The notes: generated from the sequence alone by a model not told the origin. DNA of 64,000 bases from Candidatus Stramentimicrobium fermentans (GCA_012520575.1 JAAYOB010000017.1:1-64000), one strand, 5' to 3'. Shown: positions 52,203 through 61,319, counted from the stretch's first letter. Numbers and translations are program-made.

Positions 52203-52396
52203 GCAATTAAGGAAACCCTTGGCTGCATTCCGGAAAATAAGAATCCTTCACCCTAGGAATAAGAGAAAGATTATTTGCCCACATTTTAACTTAACGGTTA
52301 ACTTAGTTTTTTAAGTAATTAATAACTTATATTCAAAGTCATTTTTTCTAAGAGATTAATACCCTACGGATGTTTATGAGGTAAATATGTTAGGAT

Positions 52397-52425
52397 TTGA
52401 CATATCAATCCTATTATGATATAAT
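52397..52425 (+). promoter_or_regulatory. Consensus sigma-70-type promoter of the DGQHR/ARPP-1/vWA operon
   Basis: TTGACA (52397-52402), exactly 17 nt, TATAAT (52420-52425): both hexamers are perfect. This is the best promoter in the window, 41 nt upstream of the start codon at 52466, implying strong constitutive expression unless repressed. Confidence 0.8.
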
Positions 52426-52465
52426 AAAATAAAAGAATATAGCAAGAAAAGAAAGGAGGTTTTTA

Positions 52466-53761
52466 ATGGGGTTACGGATCAAAGGAGTATTTTTCAACCA
52501 GCATGGTGTTGAATTTCTTATCGGTTATGCCCGAGCAGCGGATATTTTGAAGCAGATTAAGGTAGATGAATGGAGCCCGAAAAATCCATCCGGATATCAG
52601 AGGAGAGTGAACGAAAGAAGAGCAAGGGAGTTTGGGCATTTTATAGCCAAAGAGGGGATTTTCCCTAATGCAGTGATTTTAAATATTAGAGAACAAGACA
52701 AATATAATTTCAGAAAAACTGATGACTCAGAGTACGAAATAGCTGATAGGGTTACGCTTTGGGTTTTAGACGGACAGCACCGCTTAAAGGGATTAGAATA
52801 TATCGGAATAAACCACCCTGCCATCCTCAATATAGATATACCGGTAACTATTATAAACTTAAAATCCCGCAATCCGGAGGAAGCACGGGAAAAAGAGGCA
52901 GCCCAGTTTTTGATAATAAATAAGACCCATAGAGGTTTTCGTACCGATTTAGCCGAGCGTATTTTAATAGAGGCAGAAGAAAAAAGGAAGAAATATGAAC
53001 ATTGCCAAGTGTGTCAGCACCAACTCCTGGAAGAATCGGATTTTTCTGTTGCTTACCACAACCAAGTCGTGACACGTAAAAAAGAGTTCATGGTTCTTTC
53101 CTGCGAAGAGTCTGCTCCTTTCCATGATAGGAAAATTTCTAGATACAATGATACAAAAACTGTACTTCCCAGTAGCCTTAAAAGAGAAATGCGCTGGAAA
53201 CCAAGGGCAGTCCGTATTTCCGACCTTTTGAATGAGCGTTGCGATTCTCCGCTTTTCGGAAAAATGAAATTACCCAATGTTCGTCCTAAAGGGGCTACCT
53301 TTAGTCAGGTTGCTATGGTAAATTCACTGAAAAATATTTTAAATACCGCTCCCTTTGACCAATTAACAGATGAGGAGATAGCATCCATTTTAATTAATTT
53401 TTGGCAGGCGGTAAAAGACCTTTGTCCGCAACCTTTCCGGGAAGTGGAAAAGAAAATGAGGGCTGATGATTATGTGCTGCTCAAAACAACCGGCATTTAT
53501 GTCATTCCTAAGGTTTTAGAAGGATTAAATACATATCTGCCTCGCAGAAACGGCACTTCTTTTTATACTGTGGAAATATTCAGGCGATTTTTGTCACGTG
53601 CCGGCGAGCTGATGCAGCCATACTTCTGGCGAACTTCCGGTTCGGGAACTGCCGGTGCCATGGGTACCGGTCAGAAGAGTTTTTCCAAGATAGCGGAAAT
53701 GATTATCAGCCGCATTATCGGGAGGGGGGATGAGCGAGGAGAGCAAAAGATAATACTTTAG
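52466..53761 (+). CDS. DGQHR-domain protein (DndB-like)
   Basis: 431 aa, start after AAAGGAGG. Family hallmark VLDGQHRLKGL at 100-110, preceded by YQRRVNERRAREFGHFI and followed by AAQFLIINKTHRGFRTDLAERIL, as in DndB and orphan DGQHR proteins. An insert of about 70 residues (180-250) bears CQVC and interrupts the core before RAVRISDLLNERCDSPLFGKM. DndB regulates DNA phosphorothioation; orphan DGQHR proteins occur in defence or mobile regions with unknown function. No dndACDE genes are nearby. Followed by an ARPP-1 gene after 33 nt. Confidence 0.8.
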   Translation: MGLRIKGVFFNQHGVEFLIGYARAADILKQIKVDEWSPKNPSGYQRRVNERRAREFGHFIAKEGIFPNAVILNIREQDKYNFRKTDDSEYEIADRVTLWVLDGQHRLKGLEYIGINHPAILNIDIPVTIINLKSRNPEEAREKEAAQFLIINKTHRGFRTDLAERILIEAEEKRKKYEHCQVCQHQLLEESDFSVAYHNQVVTRKKEFMVLSCEESAPFHDRKISRYNDTKTVLPSSLKREMRWKPRAVRISDLLNERCDSPLFGKMKLPNVRPKGATFSQVAMVNSLKNILNTAPFDQLTDEEIASILINFWQAVKDLCPQPFREVEKKMRADDYVLLKTTGIYVIPKVLEGLNTYLPRRNGTSFYTVEIFRRFLSRAGELMQPYFWRTSGSGTAGAMGTGQKSFSKIAEMIISRIIGRGDERGEQKIIL

Positions 53762-53794
53762 TATATTTCGTTATTTAGTGAGGAGGAAAGAATA

Positions 53795-54781
53795 ATGAAA
53801 ATTGAAATAAGTAGCTTTATTGCACAAATCCGTTTGGGAGAGGTACAGAGTTTTCAGAATATGCAGGTTATTCCTCTCTTTTCGGACCAAGAAGAAGAGC
53901 TGGTTTATTGGACTTTAAAAGAGGCATTGGATAAAGGATTATTGTTAATACAGGAGGTTAGTTCGGGAGGTTCAGTGCCGGAATTGAAAGTGATTAACCA
54001 GGGAGATATCCCCGTCTTGCTGCTCGATGGAGAGGAAGTGGCCGGGGCAAAACAGAATAGGATATTGAATACTACTATTCTGGTGAAGGAAAAATCTGAA
54101 ATTATTATACCGGTCAGCTGTACTGAACAGGGAAGATGGTCTTACCGCACCAAACATTTTTACGATTCCGGAGTAGTGTCTCCTTCTTTTATGCGGGCGC
54201 AAAAAACTTCAGCTGTCAATGCCTCTCTGGTACAGTACCGGACCTATGATTCTGACCAGGGGGCGGTCTGGAAAGATGTGAGATGCTTAAGCAAGCAAAT
54301 GGAAGTGGAATCACCTACCGGGGCAATGAGGGATGTTTTTGAACAAAAAAGGGATACCTTGGAAGATTATATTAAGGCATTCAATGTAGTACCTTCACAA
54401 AAGGGAATCTTGGTTTTCGTGGACGGCGAAATTGCCGGATGTGATATTTTTTCCCGCACAGATGTTTTTGAGCAAATATTTCCTAAATTGATAAAAAGCT
54501 ATGCCATGGATTCACTGATAGGGGATAGGAGGAAGATTACCGTTTCCAGTAACCCACAGGGGGAAGCCGCACAATTTTTAGAGGAGATAAAGTACTGCGA
54601 AGAAAAGAGATATTTTTCACCGGGATGGGGAGCAGACTATCGTTTTGAAGGTCCGGATAAAGTGGGAACAGCATTAGTAGTGGAAGATCAGGTAATTCAC
54701 ATGGCTGTTTTCAAGACTAAGAAAGAGGAGAAAATCGACCCGATGCCCGGTTACCGAACCAGGAGAGGCCACCGCATTTAA
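53795..54781 (+). CDS. ARPP-1 domain protein
   Basis: 328 aa, AGGAGGAAAG before the ATG. N-terminal QIRLGEVQSFQNMQVIPLF, VINQGDIPVLLLDGEEVAGAKQNR (key: LLDGEEVAGAKQNR), VSCTEQGRWSY and the FVDGEIAGCDIFSR segment identify the ARPP-1 family (named for association with ADP-ribosylglycohydrolase and phosphatase genes in NAD/ADP-ribose conflict islands). Biochemical function is unknown. It covers the whole protein with no signal or membrane segments. Encoded between a DGQHR and a vWA gene, all in one direction. Confidence 0.72.
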   Translation: MKIEISSFIAQIRLGEVQSFQNMQVIPLFSDQEEELVYWTLKEALDKGLLLIQEVSSGGSVPELKVINQGDIPVLLLDGEEVAGAKQNRILNTTILVKEKSEIIIPVSCTEQGRWSYRTKHFYDSGVVSPSFMRAQKTSAVNASLVQYRTYDSDQGAVWKDVRCLSKQMEVESPTGAMRDVFEQKRDTLEDYIKAFNVVPSQKGILVFVDGEIAGCDIFSRTDVFEQIFPKLIKSYAMDSLIGDRRKITVSSNPQGEAAQFLEEIKYCEEKRYFSPGWGADYRFEGPDKVGTALVVEDQVIHMAVFKTKKEEKIDPMPGYRTRRGHRI

Positions 54782-54852
54782 CTAAACGGCTTAGCCTAAA
54801 ACAAGTTAATAAAATTATAGGATAAATAATTTTTAAATAAAGGATTAGAAAA

Positions 54853-55458
54853 ATGTCTAAACATAATTACACCGAGATCGTCTGTATCATAGACCGTTCC
54901 GGCTCAATGGGTGCTATTAAAGATGATGCCATTGGAGGGTTCAATAATTTTCTGGAGTCACAGAAGAAATTACCCGGTGAGGCTTCTATCTCTTTAATAC
55001 TTTTTGACCATGAATATCTGATGCCTATTCAGAATACAGATTTAATGTCAGTCGAACCTCTTACCGAAAAGACCTATGTTCCCCGAGGCACAACGGCATT
55101 ATTAGATGCAGTAGGTAAAACCATAAACAATTTATGGAATAGGCTGGCAAATATGACCGAACAGGAACGCCCGGACCGGGTTATCGTCTGCATTCTGACT
55201 GACGGATATGAAAATGCCTCCCATGAGTTCTCACGTTCCAAAATCAAAGAAATGATTGAATACCACCAGGAGAAGTACCAATGGCAATTTCTATTTTTAG
55301 CCGCAAATCAAGATGCCTTTGCCGAAGGTGCAAAAATAGGTATTCCCCGAAGGATGGCATACCAATTCGAATCGACAGAAGAGCTTGCAGCCGAAGCTTA
55401 TGTATGTATGAATAAAGCGGTAGCTAGCATAAGAATGGATGGAAGAGAGAAAGAATAA
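54853..55458 (+). CDS. von Willebrand factor A domain protein
   Basis: 201 aa, one vWA domain. MIDAS residues: DRSGSM (Asp14, Ser16, Ser18), Thr in PRGTTALLDA and Asp in ILTDGYENA. Cytoplasmic, no signal. Small stand-alone vWA proteins of this type occur with TerY-like or ARPP/phosphatase partners and probably scaffold metal-dependent protein complexes. Third gene of the operon; the last residues (SIRMDGREKE) follow the domain directly. Confidence 0.85.
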   Translation: MSKHNYTEIVCIIDRSGSMGAIKDDAIGGFNNFLESQKKLPGEASISLILFDHEYLMPIQNTDLMSVEPLTEKTYVPRGTTALLDAVGKTINNLWNRLANMTEQERPDRVIVCILTDGYENASHEFSRSKIKEMIEYHQEKYQWQFLFLAANQDAFAEGAKIGIPRRMAYQFESTEELAAEAYVCMNKAVASIRMDGREKE

Positions 55459-55581
55459 TAAGAATTAAGCCGCTATAAGGAGCTATACGGTTTTCAATAG
55501 TATTATGAGATTGCAGAAACCATCAAATTTTTCTTATATAGGCAAAGGTAATAGTTCAGAATAAGAGTAATGTTATAAACA

Positions 55582-55643
55582 AACAGGGGTCAGTAATGTG
55601 AGTTAGCCTGAAAGTTGACTAACCACAATTACTGACCCCTGTT
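55582..55643. repeat. 62-bp palindromic element, REP/MITE-like or terminator
   Basis: AACAGGGGTCAGTAAT (55582-55597) pairs perfectly with its complement at 55628-55643, and inside it GTG-a-GTTAG pairs with CTAAC-CAC. The GGGGTCAG core resembles palindromes mobilised by REP-associated transposases. It could also end transcription from both directions. The surrounding gap 55459-55771 contains no gene; TATAAT at 55695-55700 may serve the next gene. Confidence 0.6.
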
Positions 55644-55771
55644 ATTTGTGCAGGTGAGATTGTTACTTTTTTATTTTTTAAAATGTTTATATGTTATAAT
55701 GAATATGAAATAGTATTAGCTAGAAAATGATTCGTCTTCTGAAAGCTTTAAATATACGGAGGTAATCAATA

Positions 55772-56566
55772 GTGAAAAGATATTCTCTTACCAGTAAAAG
55801 TAATTTAGTATTGTTCTTTTTTATTTCGACGGTATTTTTACTCAGCTTTTTAATCTGCGGTATTTCAACTAATGCCCAGCAGATAAAGATTGGCGGACTT
55901 TTTATTGACTCTAACCCAAGAGGTGCCCGGGTTTATCTGGACAATGCCTATAAGGGAGAAACACCTTTAGATTTAAAAAATGTTAATCCCGGCCAATATA
56001 GCATTAGACTTTCTTTGCCCGGTTATCAGGACTGGTCTACTACCGTAATTGCTTTACCGATACTGACCGTAAAAGTTACCGCAGATTTGACACCAAAAGA
56101 GGAAAGAGGACTCGGTTCAATCTCTATTAACTCTAATCCACAGGGAGCCGATGTTTATTTAGACGGAAAGTATGTCGGGTTAACACCTCTTAATTTACAG
56201 AATATCTCTACCGGCAGACATAGAATCGAGCTGTCTTTACCCGATTATGACGAATGGGCAGACGTGATAGAAGTGGCGGCATCTAAAACAGAGAGAGTAT
56301 TTGTTGAATTATTGCCTCAATTAAAGTATGGTTCTCTGTCAATTTATTGCGAACAAGAAGATGCCAAAGTCTTTTTAAACGGTTCTTATCAGGCAGATAC
56401 CAAAGAAGGTCCCACCGTATTGGAGGATTTAGAGGTTGGAGATTATGAGTTGGTGATAATCAAAGAGGAATTCAGAGCATGGGTAGGAGATATGGAGATT
56501 TATCCTGATGAGGTTACCTCAGTTGATATAATAATGACCCCCATCTCCGGCAAGACACTACTATAG
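55772..56566 (+). CDS. PEGA-repeat surface or periplasmic protein
   Basis: 264 aa, GTG start after GGAGGTAATC. A hydrophobic segment (about 13-33, no lipobox-like Cys at a cleavage site although a Cys lies in the core LICGIS) targets it to the envelope. Three tandem PEGA domains follow: about 40-112 (SNPRGARVYLDNAYKGETPL), 116-185 (SNPQGADVYLDGKYVGLTPL) and 190-258 (EQEDAKVFLNGSYQ). PEGA domains bind polysaccharide or protein surfaces, with no catalytic residues. Probably envelope anchoring. Ends convergent to the minus-strand importer. Confidence 0.82.
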   Translation: MKRYSLTSKSNLVLFFFISTVFLLSFLICGISTNAQQIKIGGLFIDSNPRGARVYLDNAYKGETPLDLKNVNPGQYSIRLSLPGYQDWSTTVIALPILTVKVTADLTPKEERGLGSISINSNPQGADVYLDGKYVGLTPLNLQNISTGRHRIELSLPDYDEWADVIEVAASKTERVFVELLPQLKYGSLSIYCEQEDAKVFLNGSYQADTKEGPTVLEDLEVGDYELVIIKEEFRAWVGDMEIYPDEVTSVDIIMTPISGKTLL

Positions 56567-56664
56567 TTTTTAAAAAATATTTTATTGAAAGGAAAATAAA
56601 GCCAATTTATCTTGATGGGAGCAGACGCCCTAAATCTGTAAAGTTATTACTTTAAAATCAGGGT

Positions 56665-57894
56665 TTAGGTGATTTCTTCTTTTTTGTTGCGTGTTGCCAC
56701 ATCGAATACTACAGCAGCTACCAGAACCAGCGCGCGAACAACATATTGATAGGAAATATCAATACCCATCAAGTTCATACCACTGGTCAGGGACATCATG
56801 ACAAAGGCACCTACAATAGAGCCGCTGATTTTTCCAATGCCGCCGGATGGTGAGGCACCTCCCACAAAAGCTGCGGCAACAGCATCCAGTTCAAATAATG
56901 TTCCGGCTGTGGTTGTAGCTGATTTAAAACGTGATGCATAAAGTATTCCAGATAACGCGGCAAGTATACCCATAGAGCAAAATACAGTATAAGTTATTCT
57001 TTTAACACTGATTCCGGTAAGCTGTGCAGCTTCGGGATTACCACCAACCGCATAGATATGCCGACCTAAATTAGTTCTGTTCATAATAAAATGGTAGAAC
57101 AGAACCACCACTATCACAGTTACTGCCGTCCAGGATAGCCCTCTATAACCTGAAAGTATCCAGGTTATTACGCCTATTAAGGCTGACATGAGAACCAGTT
57201 TTACAATAAAAAGGTGAATAGGGGAGACCTTGAAATTGTGGTAGAGCATCCTATTCCGTCTATTAATTTCGCTTAAAATATAAAAAATGATTACTAAAAT
57301 TCCCAGGAGAAAAGTCAGTTTATGTATTCCCCTTAAAAATCCTACATCGGGAATAAAAGAAAGGTCAGGAATATAACCATTACCAATAGCATTAAAAAAA
57401 TTATTGGTTATAACAATGGTGCCCCGGTGCATGGTTACCAGTTGTAATGCCCCGCGGTAACCTAACCAACCTGCAAGCGTTGCCACAAAAGCCGGGATTT
57501 TCATCTGACCAACCAGAAACCCGGTTAAAAATCCTGCCAGTATTCCTAAAGCGAATATTAAAGCAATGCTAAGAGGTGCCGACCAATGCCAGAATTCCAT
57601 AGCAGTTGCTGCCACCGCTCCTAAGAAACCGGAAAGATAGCCCACTGAAAGGTCAATATGAGAAATAATAATTACCAGGGTCATTCCTATGGCTAATACC
57701 GCAATATAACCGGTCTGGTTTATAAGATTGCTGATGTTTCGGGAGGAAAGGAAGACACCTTTGGTAGTGATAGTAAAGATTATTATAATAACTAAGAGAG
57801 CAATATACATACCCCATTCACGTATGTTTTCCTGCAATATCTTATTGGCACTTTTTATTAAAGCAGTTTCTTCCGGATTATTTATAAGCGGCAT
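56665..57894 (-). CDS. xylH: Xylose-type sugar ABC transporter permease
   Basis: 409 aa from the ATG at 57894, preceded on its strand by AAAGAGGTAAAAAGG; earlier in-frame starts overlap the ATPase gene. Ten or more helices, longer than RbsC (about 325 aa) as in XylH. Motifs: GMTLVIIISHIDLSVGYLSG (key: HIDLSVG), TNLGRHIYAVGGNPEAAQLTGI, and GGASPSGGIGKISGSIVGA. Inner-membrane pore for the binding protein encoded at 58924-60012. Confidence 0.9.
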   Translation of the reverse strand: MPLINNPEETALIKSANKILQENIREWGMYIALLVIIIIFTITTKGVFLSSRNISNLINQTGYIAVLAIGMTLVIIISHIDLSVGYLSGFLGAVAATAMEFWHWSAPLSIALIFALGILAGFLTGFLVGQMKIPAFVATLAGWLGYRGALQLVTMHRGTIVITNNFFNAIGNGYIPDLSFIPDVGFLRGIHKLTFLLGILVIIFYILSEINRRNRMLYHNFKVSPIHLFIVKLVLMSALIGVITWILSGYRGLSWTAVTVIVVVLFYHFIMNRTNLGRHIYAVGGNPEAAQLTGISVKRITYTVFCSMGILAALSGILYASRFKSATTTAGTLFELDAVAAAFVGGASPSGGIGKISGSIVGAFVMMSLTSGMNLMGIDISYQYVVRALVLVAAVVFDVATRNKKEEIT

Positions 57895-57913
57895 AATCCT
57901 TTTTACCTCTTTC

Positions 57914-58684
57914 TTAAGCATAATCGTCTCTTGCACCAATAATATAGGCAACTACGTGTTCGCGAAAGGTGTCGATATCACCGGTCACTCTTGTGTCGCA
58001 AACTTTACGTCCCTGACGCAGTACAATCATACGGTCACTTACCTGATAGATATCTTCGATGCGGTGGCTGATAATAATAATAGAATTGCCCTGTTTCTTT
58101 AGTTCTTTTACTAAATCTAAAACTTTCTTGATAGCAGCAACACTGAGTGCGGCGGTGGGTTCGTCCATTATGGTAACCCGGGCATTAAAAGCAGTAGCCC
58201 GGGCAATTGCTATAGCTTGTCTTTGTCCACCGGAGAGGCTTTCTACTTTTAGACGTACGGAGGCAAGATCGATTTTGAGTCTATCCAGGAGTCGCTCTGT
58301 TTCTCTTTCCATATAGTGTTCATCCAGTATCCCTATATCACCAATCTTAAAATTCATCTTTTCTCTGCCCATAAATACATTAGCGACCACATCCAAGTTA
58401 TTGGCTAATGCCAGGTCTTGGTATAGCATCTCTATTCCATAGTGATGTGCATCACGGGAGCTGGCCATATTTATCTTCTTACCTTCTATAAATATTTCCC
58501 CTTCGTCAGGAATGTAAGCCCCGCTAAGTATTTTCATCAAAGTGGATTTTCCGGCAGCATTATCACCCACCAGTCCCAATATCTCATTATGATGTAATAC
58601 CAAATCCACGCCTTTTAAAGCCTGTACACCGCCAAAATTTTTCTTAATATTACACATCTTCACAACCGGTACTCTGTCTATCAT
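57914..58684 (-). CDS. Sugar ABC transporter ATP-binding protein, single-domain
   Basis: 256 aa. Walker [11 protein letters not shown]-loop LYQDLAL, signature [14 protein letters not shown], Walker [13 protein letters not shown], switch His in ISHRIEDIY. As with the ATPase at 19962, only one nucleotide-binding domain is present where XylG has two; both importers therefore use the compact FrcA-like form. GGGGAAG precedes the ATG. The permease gene begins 19 nt after the stop. Confidence 0.9.
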   Translation of the reverse strand: MIDRVPVVKMCNIKKNFGGVQALKGVDLVLHHNEILGLVGDNAAGKSTLMKILSGAYIPDEGEIFIEGKKINMASSRDAHHYGIEMLYQDLALANNLDVVANVFMGREKMNFKIGDIGILDEHYMERETERLLDRLKIDLASVRLKVESLSGGQRQAIAIARATAFNARVTIMDEPTAALSVAAIKKVLDLVKELKKQGNSIIIISHRIEDIYQVSDRMIVLRQGRKVCDTRVTGDIDTFREHVVAYIIGARDDYA

Positions 58685-58815
58685 TAGTCTTCCCCAGTCT
58701 TCCTCTTGGTATCTTGTTTTGAGAATTTATAGAAACATAAAATTAAATAAAGACTTATGATCTTCAATTCATTTCTAGGCTAGATTTTATTTGCCTTATC
58801 TATCGGCCGTCAGTT

Positions 58816-58868
58816 AAAATGAGCGAAGTGAAACATTTTTAATTTAAAAGCCTCACTCCGCTCATTTT
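58816..58868 (-). terminator. 16-bp hairpin after the XylF-like gene
   Basis: AAAATGAGCGAAGTGA (58816-58831, plus strand) pairs with TCACTCCGCTCATTTT (58853-58868) with one mismatch and a 21-nt loop. It lies between the binding-protein and ATPase genes on the minus strand, as in the other importers here. Confidence 0.6.
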
Positions 58869-58923
58869 GTCAATTTAAAACAGGAAAGAACTATTTAATA
58901 TTCTGAATTAGTCCCTGTTTCTT

Positions 58924-60012
58924 CTAATCTAAGCCGGTAAACTCGGAGGCATCCCAGTAACCGGAGTCAATTATTGCTGCCTTAACGTTACCCTTATCTA
59001 CTGAAATAACCTGAGAGGGTTTGGCCGGAACATCTATTCTGCCATTATTGTAGGTATGCGTTGCCTCAGGTACCCCGCCTTCCAGGAAAGTAACTGCTGC
59101 ATCGCTGGCATCTTTTACTAAAGTTCTGACGTCTTTCAAAACTGTCATAGATTGTTTTCCATCGATGATGTACTGTACTGAGGGTATTTCGGCATCCTGA
59201 CCACTGATAACATAGCTCTTTATATCTTTATCATCGGCAAACGCATCTGCAATAGCACGGGAAGTACCATCATTAGGGGCAAGTATAAATACATCACCCT
59301 TGTCTGCCACTTCAGCAACGGTTAAATTTGCTTCAGCTAAATTTTTTGCAGTAGTAAAATCCCATTCAGTGGTAACTTGACCAAGGATATCTCCCATTTC
59401 AGCACGAGTTAATTCAGCTTTACCCTGTAAATCGATGGCTTTGCTGGAATTCTTAATTACAAAAGTACCGTCAGCTATCTTGGGCTGCAGAACATTCCAG
59501 GCACCTTCAAAGAACAGGAAAGAGTTATTATCGGTTGCGGCACCCGCATAGAGATAAAGCGGATTTCCAGTGCCGGAAGCCTTGTCAACGAGATATTGCG
59601 CCTGGGCAGCTCCCACGGCAATGCTGTCAAAGGTTACATAATAATCGACCGATTCGGTTTCCAGAATCAAGCGGTCATAAGAGATAACCTTTAAACCCGC
59701 TTCCCTTGCCTCATCGGCAGAGGCGGCAGCAGCAGTAGCATCATGAGGGCAAATAATTAATATTTTGGCACCTTTGGTAATTAATGCTTCAACATTTTCT
59801 TTTTCTCGGGCAGAAGAACCTTGACTGAAGAGAATTTCGGCACTGTAACCGGCAGTTTTAAGGGCATCATTGAAACGAGCTTCATCTTGTATCCAGCGAG
59901 GCTCATCTTTGGTGGGGAGAACTATACCAACTTCGATGGTTTGGGCAAAGGAATAGCTGATGGCTGTTGCCACAAAAAATAGAACTAAAATCCATACAAT
60001 TGACCTTCTCAT
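58924..60012 (-). CDS. xylF: Xylose-type periplasmic sugar-binding protein
   Basis: 362 aa. Signal peptide 1-23 (VATAISYSFA), no lipobox. Type I binding fold of the XylF/ChvE group: EVGIVLPTKDEPRWIQDEARF, LITKGAKILIICPHDATAAAASADEA (key: CPHDATAA), LKVISYDRLILET at the hinge, DVFILAPNDGTSRAI, and YVISGQDAEIPSVQYIIDGKQSMTV (key: SGQDAE, GKQSMTV). The GQDAE and KQSMTV segments are characteristic of XylF/ChvE. Likely ligand is an aldose such as xylose or glucose. AAAGGAGTGA precedes the ATG. Confidence 0.9.
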   Translation of the reverse strand: MRRSIVWILVLFFVATAISYSFAQTIEVGIVLPTKDEPRWIQDEARFNDALKTAGYSAEILFSQGSSAREKENVEALITKGAKILIICPHDATAAAASADEAREAGLKVISYDRLILETESVDYYVTFDSIAVGAAQAQYLVDKASGTGNPLYLYAGAATDNNSFLFFEGAWNVLQPKIADGTFVIKNSSKAIDLQGKAELTRAEMGDILGQVTTEWDFTTAKNLAEANLTVAEVADKGDVFILAPNDGTSRAIADAFADDKDIKSYVISGQDAEIPSVQYIIDGKQSMTVLKDVRTLVKDASDAAVTFLEGGVPEATHTYNNGRIDVPAKPSQVISVDKGNVKAAIIDSGYWDASEFTGLD

Positions 60013-60078
60013 TATTTTATCACTCCTTTAAAATTTTTAAACTGTGGTTAATAATACTGATATACTTTTATTCTAATG

Positions 60079-60091
60079 AATCACCGCCTTT
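60079..60091 (-). promoter_or_regulatory. Weak extended Shine-Dalgarno in the xylF leader
   Basis: On the minus strand AAAGGCGGTGATT, one mismatch from the anti-16S consensus, 66 nt upstream of the xylF start. Same relative position as the sites at 1511, 15205 and 39651. Confidence 0.3.
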
Positions 60092-60139
60092 CAAGGTTTA
60101 GGTATTTTAAAAGCTTCTGTAAAAGTGAACCCTATTGTT

Positions 60140-60168
60140 ATAATATATTTCTATACTTTTAATGTCAA
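60140..60168 (-). promoter_or_regulatory. Promoter of the xylF-led importer operon
   Basis: Minus strand: TTGACA (60168-60163), 17 nt, TATTAT (60145-60140). The -35 overlaps the stop codon of the upstream oxidoreductase gene. It gives a leader of about 120 nt before xylF. Confidence 0.65.
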
Positions 60169-61319
60169 ATTGCTATCCATTTTTCAGAGGATTGATTGCT
60201 CTTTAGAATTGCCTCCACAAAGGCAAGTCCTGCTATCCCTTCTTCTATTCCGGGAAAATTCCAGCCGCTTTCGCCACCGGGACAGGGCTGCTGCTTATTC
60301 CTTAAGCAGTGTATTGCCTTAAAGAAGGAGGAATAGATATTGGCGAAGGCACAGAGAAAGCCCTCCGGGTGTCCGGGAGGGAAGTTTGATGCCTTTCGAG
60401 CATCCTCACTCAATACCGGAACACCCTTTTTAAATATTGTGCTGGTTCCGTCTGAATTCATCATTTCCAATGTTTCTGGAAATTCCTGGTCCCAGGATAA
60501 ACCGGCAATATCTCCATAAATTTTAATACGCAAGGCATTTCCTTCACCGGTAGAAACCTGAGAGGCATGGAGAAGGCCATTAATCCCATTATTAAATTTA
60601 AGGAGTACCGTACCATTATCGTCCAGACAATTTCCCGGAATTGTCGAGTTGAGGTTGGCACATACTTTTTCAGGAACTAAACCGGTAATAGTTTGAACTA
60701 AGTTTAAGGCATGGATTCCGATATCGAGCATAGTACAGGAGGGTCCTGAGATGGCCGGGTCAAGATGCCAGGTTTTAAATTCCTCCGGGTTTTTAATGAG
60801 GGGAGAAAGCCATCCCTGACTGTAACTTACTAAAATATTGATCAAATTTCCTAATTTTCCGGACTTAATCAGATATCTGGCTTGTTTTACCATAGGATAG
60901 CCGGTATACCCATGAGTAAGAGCAAGGACCATTTCGGTCTTTTTCTGGACGTCCTTTATTTCCAGCGCCTCAGCGAGGGATATAGCTATCGGTTTATCAG
61001 CTATTACGTGAAATCCATTTTCCAGAAAAGCTTTTATCATCTTACAATGCAGGTAATTAGGGGTGGCAATTATAACAAAGTCAATTCTCTCTTCAGCGGG
61101 GAGAGTATTTTCTTTTTCAATCATTTCAGTACAATTACAATAGATTCGGCATCGTTCTATTCCCAGTTCCAATCCCCGCTTGATACATCGGTCAGGGTCA
61201 CTGGAAAATACACCGGCTATTATCTCAGCTTCATTATAAAGAGCAGCGGCTGCGTAATGGGCAAAGCCAATAAAGGAATCTTTACCCGCTCCTATTATTC
61301 CTCCCTTTAACTTGTCCAT
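60165..61319 (-). CDS. Gfo/Idh/MocA-family oxidoreductase
   Basis: 384 aa from the ATG at 61319 (AGGCAG upstream; a TTG 27 nt earlier lacks a ribosome site). N-terminal Rossmann GGIIGAGKDSFIGFAH, FVIIATPNYLHCKMIKAFL, HVIADKPIAISLAEA with the EKP-type catalytic Lys (here DKP), then the C-terminal domain with YSQGWLSPLI, DIGIHALNLVQTITG and PGHPEGFLCAFANIY. NAD(P)-dependent sugar dehydrogenases of this subgroup (GHPEG...) act on aldoses or inositols. It precedes the xylose-type importer on the same strand and may oxidise the imported sugar. Confidence 0.87.
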   Translation of the reverse strand: MDKLKGGIIGAGKDSFIGFAHYAAAALYNEAEIIAGVFSSDPDRCIKRGLELGIERCRIYCNCTEMIEKENTLPAEERIDFVIIATPNYLHCKMIKAFLENGFHVIADKPIAISLAEALEIKDVQKKTEMVLALTHGYTGYPMVKQARYLIKSGKLGNLINILVSYSQGWLSPLIKNPEEFKTWHLDPAISGPSCTMLDIGIHALNLVQTITGLVPEKVCANLNSTIPGNCLDDNGTVLLKFNNGINGLLHASQVSTGEGNALRIKIYGDIAGLSWDQEFPETLEMMNSDGTSTIFKKGVPVLSEDARKASNFPPGHPEGFLCAFANIYSSFFKAIHCLRNKQQPCPGGESGWNFPGIEEGIAGLAFVEAILKSNQSSEKWIAI

